Shown here one piece after another: positions 16,426-24,000 of a stretch of DNA of 35,685 nt. Location of the stretch: NCBI GenBank assembly GCA_038526275.1, contig JBCBGY010000019.1, positions 1-35,685 on the forward strand. The letters are read 5' to 3'. How positions within the stretch are numbered: position 1 is the first letter of the stretch; every line of letters starts with the position of its first letter. Below the pieces are notes generated by a model, which worked only from the letters and a program-made list of their open reading frames with translations, was not told the origin of the DNA and ran no database searches. The position numbers were made by a program, and so were the translations under genes. The stretch comes from 188UL27-1 sp038526275 (GTDB taxonomy: Bacteria; Pseudomonadota; Alphaproteobacteria; Rhodobacterales; Rhodobacteraceae).

Positions 16426-18393
16426 CTATTCAGCGGCGATATTTGTCGGATCTGCAAGGACGACAATGTCTTCCATAATTCGGTTTAGCTCAAAATCCTT
16501 GGGGGAATAGACCTTTGATACGCCCATAGCCTTCAATTTTGCGGCATCTTCGTCCGGAATAATCCCGCCAACTATGATCGGGATGTGCGACAATTCAGCC
16601 TCACGGCGTTTTGCCAACAGCTGCTCAACCAATGGAAGGTGACTCCCGGACAGAATCGAAAGACCAATCACATGGGGCTGACTGGATTTTGCGGCGTCGA
16701 TAATTTCATCTGGCGTGAGGCGGATACCAGCATAGTCAATGTCCATGCCGCAATCGCGGGCCCGATATGCGATTTGTTCAGCGCCATTGGAATGACCGTC
16801 TAGCCCGGGCTTACCCATTAAGAAACTGAGGCGGCGTCCCAGCCGGTCAGACACCGCATCGACCTCAGCCCGGATCTGCTCCAAACCTTCTGTTTTATTG
16901 GACCGGGAGCCGGAAACTCCGGTTGGACCGCGATAAAGGCCGTGGACCGATCGCATCACCTGAGCCCATTCCCCAGTGGTCACGCCAGCTTTCGCGGCCG
17001 CAATCGAAGCAGGCATAATGTTTTCGCCAGCAGTCGCGGCAGCACGCAGAGCGGAGATAGCCGCTTGTGCCGCCGCCTCCGCGCGTTCAGACCGCCACGC
17101 TGTCAGCCGGTCGATTTGTTCTTGCTCAACCGCAGGATCGACAACCATTATTCCGCCCTCTGCATCAAGCAGCGGAGATGCTTCTCCCTCGACATAACGA
17201 TTGACGCCAACAACAACTGTTTCGCCCTTTTCGATGTTGTTCACACGATCTGCATTCGCGTTGACGAGCTGTGCTTTCATGTAGTCGATCGCTTCGACGG
17301 CGCCTCCCATTGACTGAAGGTTCGCAAGTTCAGCGCGCGCACCGGCTTTCAGGTCCTCGACTTTCTTGTCGACAGCAGGATTGCCGTCAAACAGGTCGTC
17401 ATACTCCAGTAGGTCAGTTTCCAAAGCCATAATCTGCTGCATGCGAAGCGACCATTGCTGGTCCCATGGCCGCGGAAGCCCCAAAGCCTCATTCCAGGCT
17501 GGCAACTGCACCGCCCGGGCCCGCGCTTTCTTTGAAAGCGTTACGGCCAACATTTCGATGAGGATACGGTAGACGTTGTTTTCAGGCTGCTGTTCCGTCA
17601 GGCCCAGCGAATTGACCTGCACGCCATACCGGAATCGCCGAAACTTCGGATCTTCGATGCCATATCGGTCAAGACAAATCTCATTCCACAGATCGACAAA
17701 GGCTCGCATCTTGCACATTTCGGTGACAAAGCGGATGCCAGCATTAACGAAAAAGCTGATCCGGCCCACAAGTTGCGGAAAATCCTCAACCGGAACGCGT
17801 GGGCGAAGTTCATCCAAAACCGCCTGAGCCGTTGCGAGAGCAAAGGCCAGTTCCTGTTCCGGCGTCGCGCCCGCTTCCTGCAAATGATACGAGCAAACGT
17901 TCATCGGGTTCCATTTCGGAACGGCGGCGTAACAATATTCGGCAACGTCCGCGATCATGCGCAGGCTTGGTACCGGCGGACATATATATGTACCGCGGCT
18001 GAGATATTCCTTTATCAGGTCGTTCTGAACTGTCCCTTGAAGCGACGCGACATCGGCGCCCTGCTCTTCCGCAACCGCAATGTAAAGCGCCAGGAGCCAC
18101 GGCGCGGTGGCGTTGATGGTCATTGACGTATTCATCTGAGCAAGCGGGATCGCATCAAAAAGGGCCCGCATGTCGCCGAGATGGCAAATTGGCACGCCGA
18201 CCTTACCCACTTCGCCGCGCGCCAGAGCATGATCACTGTCGTATCCCGTCTGAGTGGGCAGGTCGAACGCAACACTTAGTCCCGTTTGCCCTTTGGCGAG
18301 ATTACTGCGGTAGAGAGCGTTGGATGCCTGGGCCGTCGAATGGCCGGCATATGTACGAAACAGCCAGGGGCGATCTTTGCGTGGTACAGACAT
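16426..18393 (-). CDS. ecm: Ethylmalonyl-CoA mutase (coenzyme B12-dependent)
   Basis: This enzyme converts (2R)-ethylmalonyl-CoA to (2S)-methylsuccinyl-CoA with adenosylcobalamin. The 655-residue protein is of the methylmalonyl-CoA mutase fold. The N-terminal TIM barrel begins RPWLFRTYAGHSTAQASNAL and has DLPTQTGYDSDH and MTINATAPWLLALY. The C-terminal cobalamin domain shows DGHSNG (about 532-537) with the cobalt-ligating histidine, then LSILSGSH and the GGIIPDED block. Length and single-chain layout fit Ecm and differ from the longer methylmalonyl-CoA mutase. It is divergent from ccr, the enzyme that makes its precursor, which supports ethylmalonyl-CoA specificity. GAGG precedes the ATG with tight spacing. 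Confidence 0.95.
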   Translation of the reverse strand: MSVPRKDRPWLFRTYAGHSTAQASNALYRSNLAKGQTGLSVAFDLPTQTGYDSDHALARGEVGKVGVPICHLGDMRALFDAIPLAQMNTSMTINATAPWLLALYIAVAEEQGADVASLQGTVQNDLIKEYLSRGTYICPPVPSLRMIADVAEYCYAAVPKWNPMNVCSYHLQEAGATPEQELAFALATAQAVLDELRPRVPVEDFPQLVGRISFFVNAGIRFVTEMCKMRAFVDLWNEICLDRYGIEDPKFRRFRYGVQVNSLGLTEQQPENNVYRILIEMLAVTLSKKARARAVQLPAWNEALGLPRPWDQQWSLRMQQIMALETDLLEYDDLFDGNPAVDKKVEDLKAGARAELANLQSMGGAVEAIDYMKAQLVNANADRVNNIEKGETVVVGVNRYVEGEASPLLDAEGGIMVVDPAVEQEQIDRLTAWRSERAEAAAQAAISALRAAATAGENIMPASIAAAKAGVTTGEWAQVMRSVHGLYRGPTGVSGSRSNKTEGLEQIRAEVDAVSDRLGRRLSFLMGKPGLDGHSNGAEQIAYRARDCGMDIDYAGIRLTPDEIIDAAKSSQPHVIGLSILSGSHLPLVEQLLAKRREAELSHIPIIVGGIIPDEDAAKLKAMGVSKVYSPKDFELNRIMEDIVVLADPTNIAAE

Positions 18394-18715
18394 GGGGCCT
18401 CAGAAACGTGTGAGTAATAATTATGCGTGAAGTGCGGCATACACGAAATAATTGCCAAAAGTCAATGCGCCGCGATGCAGAATGCAGGTTCAGCATTGGG
18501 GTTCTTGTTCCTCAAAGATCAGATATGCGGGGCGACTCCAAGGCCCCACGAGTCAATGGTGGAGTATCGATTGTGAAGGTGAACGCTTTGTTGAGACATA
18601 AAATTTCAATATATATTGGCATTACTATTGCATTATTACTTTTCCAGATCTAAGACCACCCCAGCGCCGCAACGATTCTGCGTTGCGGCACCGCACTCGA
18701 TGAAAGGAACCTGCT
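18394..18715. promoter_or_regulatory. Divergent promoter region of ecm and ccr
   Basis: A 322-bp region with an AT-rich stretch at 18598-18656 that probably holds the ccr promoter. The ecm promoter should lie within the first 100 bp. The 76-codon frame at 18423-18653 has poor codon bias and no ribosome binding site. I see no exact match to a known regulator's site. Confidence 0.5.
18666..18689 (+). promoter_or_regulatory. Inverted repeat in the ccr leader
   Basis: GCCGCAACG-ATTCTG-CGTTGCGGC, a perfect 9-bp stem with a 6-nt loop, ending 26 bp before the ccr ATG. It leaves the AAAGGA site (18702-18707) free and no T-tract follows. It may be an operator or a 5' mRNA structure. Confidence 0.5.
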
Positions 18716-19999
18716 ATGGCTCTTGACGAGACCGGATCGGTCGCGTCCTACGACGCACCGGAAAAAGATCTCTACGAGATTGGTGAAATCCCCCCGATGG
18801 GTTTCGTGCCTCAACAGATGTATGCGTGGACCATACGACGCGAACGCCACGGTGAGCCCGACAAGTCTTTCAAAGTTGAGGTCGTAGACGTTCCAAAACT
18901 GGACAGCCATGAAGTGCTGGTGCTCGTAATGGCAGCGGGGGTCAACTATAACGGGGTTTGGGCCGGTCTTGGTGTCCCGATCTCTCCGTTTGATGTGCAC
19001 AACGCCGATTTTCACATTGCCGGATCGGATGCGTCGGGCATCGTTTGGGCCGTGGGCGACAAGGTCAAGAATTGGAAAGTGGGTGACGAAGTGGTCATTC
19101 ACTGCAACCAGGATGATGGCGACGATGAAGACTGCAACGGAGGAGATCCGATGTTTTCGTCGAGCCAGCGAATCTGGGGCTATGAAACACCGGATGGCTC
19201 CTTTGCCCAATTCACGAATGTCCAAGCGCAACAATTGATGCCCCGCCCGCGACATCTGACATGGGAAGAGAGCGCCTGTTACACGCTGACTCTGGCGACG
19301 GCATACCGAATGTTGTTTGGCCACCACCCGCATGAGTTGAAACCCGGCCAGAATGTTTTGGTCTGGGGAGCGTCTGGGGGGCTGGGTTCTTACGCCATTC
19401 AGTTGATCAATACAGCTGGCGCCAACGCGATAGCGGTCATTTCAGACGAGGATAAACGGGATTTTGTCACCGGTCTGGGCGCGAAAGGAGTGATAAACCG
19501 CAAGGATTTTGACTGCTGGGGCCAGCTTCCAGAGGTCAATACGGACGAATACAAAGCCTGGTTTGCGGAGGTTCGAAAGTTTGGGAAAGCGATTTGGGAC
19601 ATCACCGGCAAGGGTGTGAATGTCGATATCGTTTTCGAACATCCCGGTGAATCCACATTCCCTGTTTCGACCTTTGTCGTGAAGAAAGGTGGGATGGTCG
19701 TGATCTGCGCCGGAACCACCGGGTACAACCTAACAATGGATGCGCGATACGTTTGGATGCACCAAAAACGTATACAGGGCAGCCACTTCGCCCATCTTAA
19801 GCAAGCCGCCGCCGCCAATCGACTTATGGTGGAACGCCGCTTGGATCCTTGCATGTCGGAAGTGTTTGCCTGGGAACAAATCCCGCATTCGCATATGATG
19901 ATGATGCGGAACGAACATAAACCGGGGAATATGGCAGTTCTGGTGCAAGCGCCCCGGACCGGCTTGCGCACCCTGGAGGATGCACTCGAAGCGGGTTAA
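18716..19999 (+). CDS. ccr: Crotonyl-CoA carboxylase/reductase
   Basis: The key enzyme of the ethylmalonyl-CoA pathway: it reduces crotonyl-CoA with NADPH and adds CO2 to give (2S)-ethylmalonyl-CoA. The 427-residue protein is a medium-chain dehydrogenase/reductase relative. It has GVNYNGVWAGLG with the conserved asparagines near 77-79, WGYETPDGSFAQFT with the glutamate near 157, the NADPH-binding GASGGLGS (218-225) and QGSHFAH with the late conserved histidine. These correspond to the CO2- and NADPH-binding residues of characterised Ccr enzymes. The length is typical. AAAGGA stands 8 nt before the ATG. It is divergent from ecm and is followed by a strong terminator, so it is monocistronic. 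Confidence 0.97.
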   Translation: MALDETGSVASYDAPEKDLYEIGEIPPMGFVPQQMYAWTIRRERHGEPDKSFKVEVVDVPKLDSHEVLVLVMAAGVNYNGVWAGLGVPISPFDVHNADFHIAGSDASGIVWAVGDKVKNWKVGDEVVIHCNQDDGDDEDCNGGDPMFSSSQRIWGYETPDGSFAQFTNVQAQQLMPRPRHLTWEESACYTLTLATAYRMLFGHHPHELKPGQNVLVWGASGGLGSYAIQLINTAGANAIAVISDEDKRDFVTGLGAKGVINRKDFDCWGQLPEVNTDEYKAWFAEVRKFGKAIWDITGKGVNVDIVFEHPGESTFPVSTFVVKKGGMVVICAGTTGYNLTMDARYVWMHQKRIQGSHFAHLKQAAAANRLMVERRLDPCMSEVFAWEQIPHSHMMMMRNEHKPGNMAVLVQAPRTGLRTLEDALEAG

Positions 20000-20048
20000 G
20001 GGGGCAGCATGGTCTAAGACCTGCAATTTGCCTCGCCTGTGCTACATA

Positions 20049-20107
20049 TTTGACAAAGTCAAAGGACAAATTGTCTGGGGCCTCCGTCTTTTGGGGGCCC
20101 CATTTTT
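20049..20107 (+). terminator. Terminator of ccr with two additional inverted repeats
   Basis: TGGGGCC (20076-20082) pairs with GGCCCCA (20096-20102) and TTTTT follows, a strong rho-independent terminator about 80 bp past the ccr stop. Just before it stand two perfect small palindromes, TTTGAC-AAA-GTCAAA (20049-20063) and GACAA-A-TTGTC (20065-20075). Confidence 0.8.
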
Positions 20108-20372
20108 CATTAATAAAACGATTTGGATCAATTTCTACTTTAGGATGATCAATTTATAGGTGCACGAATAGGTTTGCGCGCGTCAAGAAAGGAATCGGTG
20201 AGTATTTGACAGCTTTGCAGATTTGTCTTTGCTTCCAAACCATATCGGGATTACAATGTCTTAAGGAGTAACCACTCACCATTTATGGGGAGTTCAAAGG
20301 AGGGAATGTATTTGGTGTTCTATGCGTGTTATGGTTGTGTGGACAACTTGGAAATTAGGGGACTTGTTAGCA
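20108..20372 (+). other. Leader region of the luxR module
   Basis: An AT-rich 265-bp stretch between the ccr terminator and the first gene of the quorum-sensing module. It contains TTGACA at 20206, TAAGGAG at 20262-20268 and a very strong AAAGGAGGG at 20296-20304, but none of these has a well-placed ATG. A 51-codon frame (20306-20461) starts too close to the last site. It should hold the promoter for the module; I recognise no lux box. Confidence 0.4.
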
Positions 20373-20588
20373 ATGCCCAACGCATGGATCATCGACGTAC
20401 TGAACGACCTTCGCGTGTTCGCGGAGCAGAACGGCCTTCCAGGACTGGCAGATCAACTTGACGATACGGTCATTGTGGCTGCATCAGAGTTGGCGGCACA
20501 AGCAAATTCAAGGCGCGATGGATCGCTAGAGTATGCATCCAAATCTCGAGGATCTTATACAGCGGCTGCAGCAGGCGATAACGCTTGA
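20373..20588 (+). CDS. Small protein overlapping the start of luxR
   Basis: A 71-residue protein starting MPNAWIIDVLNDLRVFAEQN, followed by GLPGLADQLDDTVIVAASEL, then a low-complexity tail with Ser, Ala and Gly. The first 50 residues read as two or three amphipathic helices. My memory is that small proteins of this type ('WIIDVL-DL--FA--N-LP-LA--LD') sit before luxR in Roseobacter genomes, but their role is unknown. The start at 20373 fits that pattern; an in-frame ATG at 20322 would add 17 odd residues. Its last 56 nt overlap luxR in another frame, so translation is probably coupled. Confidence 0.65.
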   Translation: MPNAWIIDVLNDLRVFAEQNGLPGLADQLDDTVIVAASELAAQANSRRDGSLEYASKSRGSYTAAAAGDNA

Positions 20589-21246
20589 AGATCTGCAGAT
20601 TGCCACGGAGTCACTTCGGGAACACTACGCCGTCACCCACGTCGTTTACCATTGGGTCAACAGCGTTGGGGAGAGGTTTGGCGCTGGCACCTATAGTCAG
20701 GAATGGGTCGACCGGTATGTCGAGAAAGACTATCTTCGCATGGATCCCGTCATCATCGGATGCTTTCAGCGGTTCCACCCTGTGGACTGGAAACAGCTTG
20801 ATTGGTCAAGCAAGGCGGCTAAGTCCTTCTTTAAGGAAGCAATCTCGTTTGGGGTAGGCAATCAAGGGCTGACAATTCCGATCCGCGGGCCACAAGGGCA
20901 ATTTGCGCTCTTTACAGTTACCGATACATGCCCTGATGAAGTTTGGGCGGACTTTATTGAAGGTAACTCCCGCGACCTGATTTTGATCGCACACGAATTC
21001 AACAAGAAAGCTTTGGAATTCGAACAAGGGCCCGAGCAGCAGTCTTCGGCGACATTATCGCCGCGCGAACTAAGCGCAATGACACTTCTGGCGAAGGGCA
21101 TGAGCCGCGCGCAAACGGCGGACGAGATGCAAATCTCGGAGCATACGTTGCGCGTATACATAGAGGCTGCCCGGCACAAGTTGGGCGCCATGAACACGAC
21201 TCATGCGGTTGCGCGGGCGCTCAGCCGTGGGTTGATTGTTGTCTAA
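20533..21246 (+). CDS. luxR: LuxR-family quorum-sensing regulator
   Basis: A 237-residue transcription factor that should bind an acyl-homoserine lactone. The N-terminal signal domain keeps the six conserved positions of TraR/LuxR: W58, Y62, D71, P72, W86 and G112. The C-terminal helix-turn-helix (about 175-237) reads LSPRELSAMTLLAKGMSRAQ and then SEHTLRVYIEAARHKLG, with the family's conserved glutamate and glycine. It therefore looks fully competent, not a solo with a lost pocket. It lies 134 bp before luxI on the same strand, the usual cognate arrangement. The ribosome binding site is weak, which fits coupling to the overlapping small upstream gene. Confidence 0.93.
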   Translation: MHPNLEDLIQRLQQAITLEDLQIATESLREHYAVTHVVYHWVNSVGERFGAGTYSQEWVDRYVEKDYLRMDPVIIGCFQRFHPVDWKQLDWSSKAAKSFFKEAISFGVGNQGLTIPIRGPQGQFALFTVTDTCPDEVWADFIEGNSRDLILIAHEFNKKALEFEQGPEQQSSATLSPRELSAMTLLAKGMSRAQTADEMQISEHTLRVYIEAARHKLGAMNTTHAVARALSRGLIVV

Positions 21247-21344
21247 ATTTTTTCAACCATATGGCGAATCGCGGCCTAAAAGGGTAAAAGAAGTGTCAAT
21301 AAAACGTTCTCCTTGATAGGGCTCTGAATACCGGCACACCCTAA

Positions 21345-21371
21345 CCTTCCAGACAACTTAAATCAGGAAGG
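21345..21371 (+). promoter_or_regulatory. Hairpin that holds the luxI ribosome binding site
   Basis: CCTTCCAGA (21345-21353) and TCAGGAAGG (21363-21371) pair over 8 of 9 positions around a 9-nt loop. The 3' arm contains AGGAAGG, the Shine-Dalgarno of luxI, 9 nt before its ATG. If it folds in the mRNA it would limit luxI translation. Confidence 0.5.
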
Positions 21372-21380
21372 TCCTAATCC

Positions 21381-22019
21381 ATGCTGCGTTACCTTAACGG
21401 AACCGATCTCAATCGCTTTCCAAAACTTCGCGATACGATGTTTTTGGATCGTGCCGAGCAGTTTAGAAACCGTCTCGGTTGGGAAGTTCGCGTCGACGAA
21501 TCCGGGCATGAAAAAGACGAATATGATGCCCTCAATCCGCTCTACCTCATCTGGGAAATGGAGGATGGCACGCACGGGGGGTCGATGCGTTTTCTTCCTA
21601 CCATTGGTCAGACCATGGTGAATGATCACTTTAACCACCTGACCGATGGTGTGCGGATTGAAAGTCCGTTTATCTGGGAGTGCACCAGATTTTGCCTTTC
21701 TCCCAAAGCGGACCGCCGCGTTTCGGCCGGTTTGGTTTTGGGGGCCGGCGAGATCATGGCGGCCTTTCACCTCTCGCACTTCGTGGGCGTCTTTGATCCG
21801 CGTATGGAGCGCATCTATCGTCTGTACGGCGTCGAACCCGACGTGATCGGCACAAAGGGCGAAGGCCGCGACCAAATCGGTGTTGGCCTGTGGGAGATGA
21901 ACGATGCTGCCTGGCCACGGACCCTTAAGCGGGTTGGTGTGACCCGGGAAATGTCTCTGCAGTGGTTTGAACGGTCCTTTGGCCCACGGACGAAGCCACG
22001 CCTGGCAGAAACCGCGTAA
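21381..22019 (+). CDS. luxI: Acyl-homoserine-lactone synthase
   Basis: This enzyme makes an N-acyl-homoserine lactone from SAM and an acyl-ACP. The 212-residue protein keeps the invariant LuxI residues: R24, F28, W34, D46 and D49 in EKDEYDALNPLYLI, R70 in GSMRFLPT, and E100 and R103 in WECTRF. The residue after the usual 143 position cannot be used to predict chain length with confidence. It follows luxR on the same strand. The gene after it, a helicase, begins 57 bp downstream, without a hairpin in between, so read-through is possible. Confidence 0.95.
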   Translation: MLRYLNGTDLNRFPKLRDTMFLDRAEQFRNRLGWEVRVDESGHEKDEYDALNPLYLIWEMEDGTHGGSMRFLPTIGQTMVNDHFNHLTDGVRIESPFIWECTRFCLSPKADRRVSAGLVLGAGEIMAAFHLSHFVGVFDPRMERIYRLYGVEPDVIGTKGEGRDQIGVGLWEMNDAAWPRTLKRVGVTREMSLQWFERSFGPRTKPRLAETA

Positions 22020-22076
22020 CCCTACGGCGGCGAAACGTGCTGGTAGTGTGGTTGCGCAGACCGTAGGGTCGCGCCC

Positions 22077-23603
22077 ATGTTGGCGCCGACCCTACCATTC
22101 TCCGAAGATCAGGCTGAGGCATTCGATACAGCTTGCGAGGCGCTGGCGCGAGCGGGTATCGATCTCCTCAACGAACGATTGACGGCACCACGCGACCAAC
22201 TTTCGTCGGTCCTAGCGATCATTGGCAAAGCGGGTTCTGGAAAAACCCTGCTTTTGGCGCATCTGGCCACCGCTTTGCAAAATACGGGTGTGGAACTTAT
22301 TTCTGGCGACTGGGAGGGCCGTCGCCGAAAAGAACGCCGCACCCTTGCGATCCTCGCTCCAACGAACAAGGCGGCGAGCGTACTGCGAAACAGAGGTGTC
22401 GCAGCCACGACAATCCACCGTATCCTCTACACGCCGGTTTACGATCCCGAATATGAAAAAATTGCCGAATGGCTGGCTGGCCAAGGGCCGCGGCCCAATG
22501 TAGAGGGCTTGACCGACGAAGCCCTGGATCGCGCATTTGCCTTTTTTCAAAGCAACAAATCTATTCCCGGGGCACTTGCCAGCGCGGGTTTGCGGGGAAG
22601 TGACTTCATTACCGGATGGAAACGGCGAGAAGATCCCCTTGATGTTGGCCTCATCGACGAAGCTTCAATGCTGGATCAACGCCAGTTTGAGGACTTGAAA
22701 GAGATCTTTCCGACGCTCCTGTTGTTTGGCGATCCGGCGCAACTCGCCCCCGTCAATCAATCCAGCGGCATGGTTTTTGATGACCTGCCCGCGCCACGAA
22801 AGTTGGTTCTAAATCGCGTGCATCGGCAAGAGCAAAACAATCCGATCCTTGATTTAGCCCATGCCCTTTCAGACCCAGATCTGGGTTTTGAGCAGTTTGA
22901 GCAGATGGTGGAAGAGGCATCGCGCCGCGACGAACGCGTGCAAGTAACACAAAGGGTGCAGTCGGATCTGATGGCACGTTCGCCTGCACTCGTGTGGCGG
23001 AATGCCACGCGTATTCGGCTCATCCAGGCCTTTCGGGTCGTGTACGGCGCGCCGGACGATGCGCTCCTACCGGGCGAGCCCCTCATTTGCGATGGCATTG
23101 AATTGCCTCTTCGGCATCGCAAACGACGGATAGACTTGGAAGCTCGGGGCTTGGTGAAAGGTGCGCAAGTCGTGTATTTGCGGCCCGGAAGCAAACCTGG
23201 ATTTTCCCGATTGCATGTCATCGGCTCCGAAGATCCGCAGGTAAGCGCGGCTTCAATCATTAAGATCGAGTTTCCGGGAGAAGAAGAACCTTTCATACCA
23301 TTTGCCGCACGCATGGGGGCTACGTTCCTGCATGGCGCCGCGGTGACGATCCACAAAGCCCAGGGCAGTCAATGGCCAAAGGTTCAAGTATTTGCCCCGG
23401 ACCTTTATGCAGCAGCCCAGTCCGGGCGTTCCGAAGCTGGTCAAAAACTTTGGAAACGTTTGGCCTATGTGGCGATCACCAGAGCTCAGGATACGCTTAT
23501 TTGGGTCACACGCTATCGCCTGAGCAAGCCGGAAGCACCGCTAACCACTGCAGACCTGGAATCTGGACAAGATCCAACACAACTGAAGCTCGCAGAGCAG
23601 TAG
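22077..23603 (+). CDS. RecD-like superfamily 1 DNA helicase
   Basis: A 508-residue ATP-dependent helicase of the RecD/Dda type. Walker A is GKAGSGKT at residues 50-57. NKAASVLRNRGVAATTIHRIL follows as motif Ia, and the DEAD-like motif II is DEASML. LFGDPAQLAPV is motif III. The C-terminal UvrD-like domain carries VTIHKAQGSQWPKVQVF and RLAYVAITRAQDTL. It is shorter than RecD2 and has no RecBCD partner here, so it is a stand-alone helicase of repair or replication; the precise role is unknown. The ATG at 22077 lacks a clear Shine-Dalgarno. A strong terminator follows 13 bp after the stop. Confidence 0.88.
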   Translation: MLAPTLPFSEDQAEAFDTACEALARAGIDLLNERLTAPRDQLSSVLAIIGKAGSGKTLLLAHLATALQNTGVELISGDWEGRRRKERRTLAILAPTNKAASVLRNRGVAATTIHRILYTPVYDPEYEKIAEWLAGQGPRPNVEGLTDEALDRAFAFFQSNKSIPGALASAGLRGSDFITGWKRREDPLDVGLIDEASMLDQRQFEDLKEIFPTLLLFGDPAQLAPVNQSSGMVFDDLPAPRKLVLNRVHRQEQNNPILDLAHALSDPDLGFEQFEQMVEEASRRDERVQVTQRVQSDLMARSPALVWRNATRIRLIQAFRVVYGAPDDALLPGEPLICDGIELPLRHRKRRIDLEARGLVKGAQVVYLRPGSKPGFSRLHVIGSEDPQVSAASIIKIEFPGEEEPFIPFAARMGATFLHGAAVTIHKAQGSQWPKVQVFAPDLYAAAQSGRSEAGQKLWKRLAYVAITRAQDTLIWVTRYRLSKPEAPLTTADLESGQDPTQLKLAEQ

Positions 23604-23616
23604 CTCAAAAACATAG

Positions 23617-23650
23617 AGGGCGATCTTGTTGGTACAAGATCGCCCTTTCT
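23617..23650 (+). terminator. Terminator of the helicase gene
   Basis: AGGGCGATCTTG (23617-23628) and its exact complement (23635-23646) form a 12-bp stem around a 6-nt loop, followed by TTCT. It is the clearest rho-independent terminator in the window. Confidence 0.9.
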
Positions 23651-24000
23651 ATTGAGCGCTGGGCAACCATCAGAGGCCGCAGATGGTAGCCCGGGAACGT
23701 GTCAGAGGAAACCTCAGTACCTTCCCACACGTTTCGACCTGATCCCATGGTCGAAAATTCTTCTCCTAAGCTATGCCTCAACTCCGCCACAGATGTCAAA
23801 GGCTTTGGTGAAAAAAATAGACAATCAAGTGAATGCACCATGAACGTTTTGGGTCGGATGACAGTCATTACCCCCGGTTGTTTCACAATAGACCTAACAG
23901 CACCTTTCACATGCGGCGTTTGTTGACAAAATTGATCAATTTTGTCTAACCTGATGTTTTTCATGAAAATTTAGGGCGCAATTTCGTCGTATTTTCGAAC
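23647..24000. other. Intergenic region between convergent genes
   Basis: About 350 bp between the helicase terminator and the end of pgeF. The flanking genes converge, so no promoter is needed here, yet the right part is AT-rich and promoter-like (see 23925-23946). A 119-codon minus-strand frame (23605-23964) reads through the helicase terminator and has poor codon bias. A plus-strand frame (23699-23926) is equally weak. A further palindrome TTTTCATGAAAA is at 23958-23969. I see no credible gene. Confidence 0.4.
23925..23946. promoter_or_regulatory. Perfect 22-bp palindrome within a promoter-like sequence
   Basis: GACAAAATTGA followed by its exact reverse complement. It overlaps TTGACA (23923-23928), and TAACCT follows 18 bp later, so on the plus strand it resembles a sigma-70 promoter with an operator in the spacer. 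The transcript would run antisense into pgeF. No gene starts here. Confidence 0.55.

Noticed and set aside
18423..18653. Plus-strand frame of 76 codons between ecm and ccr
   Set aside because: It lies in the divergent promoter region, has AT-rich random-looking codons and lacks a ribosome binding site.
21247..21380. lux box upstream of luxI
   Set aside because: I searched for a symmetric 18-20 bp element of the ACCTGNCAG-type and found none. The only clear symmetry (21345-21371) covers the ribosome binding site and is better read as an mRNA hairpin.
23605..23964. Minus-strand frame of 119 codons between helicase and pgeF
   Set aside because: Its end runs through the helicase terminator stem, codon bias is weak and no ribosome binding site precedes its ATG. 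It also starts inside a palindrome.
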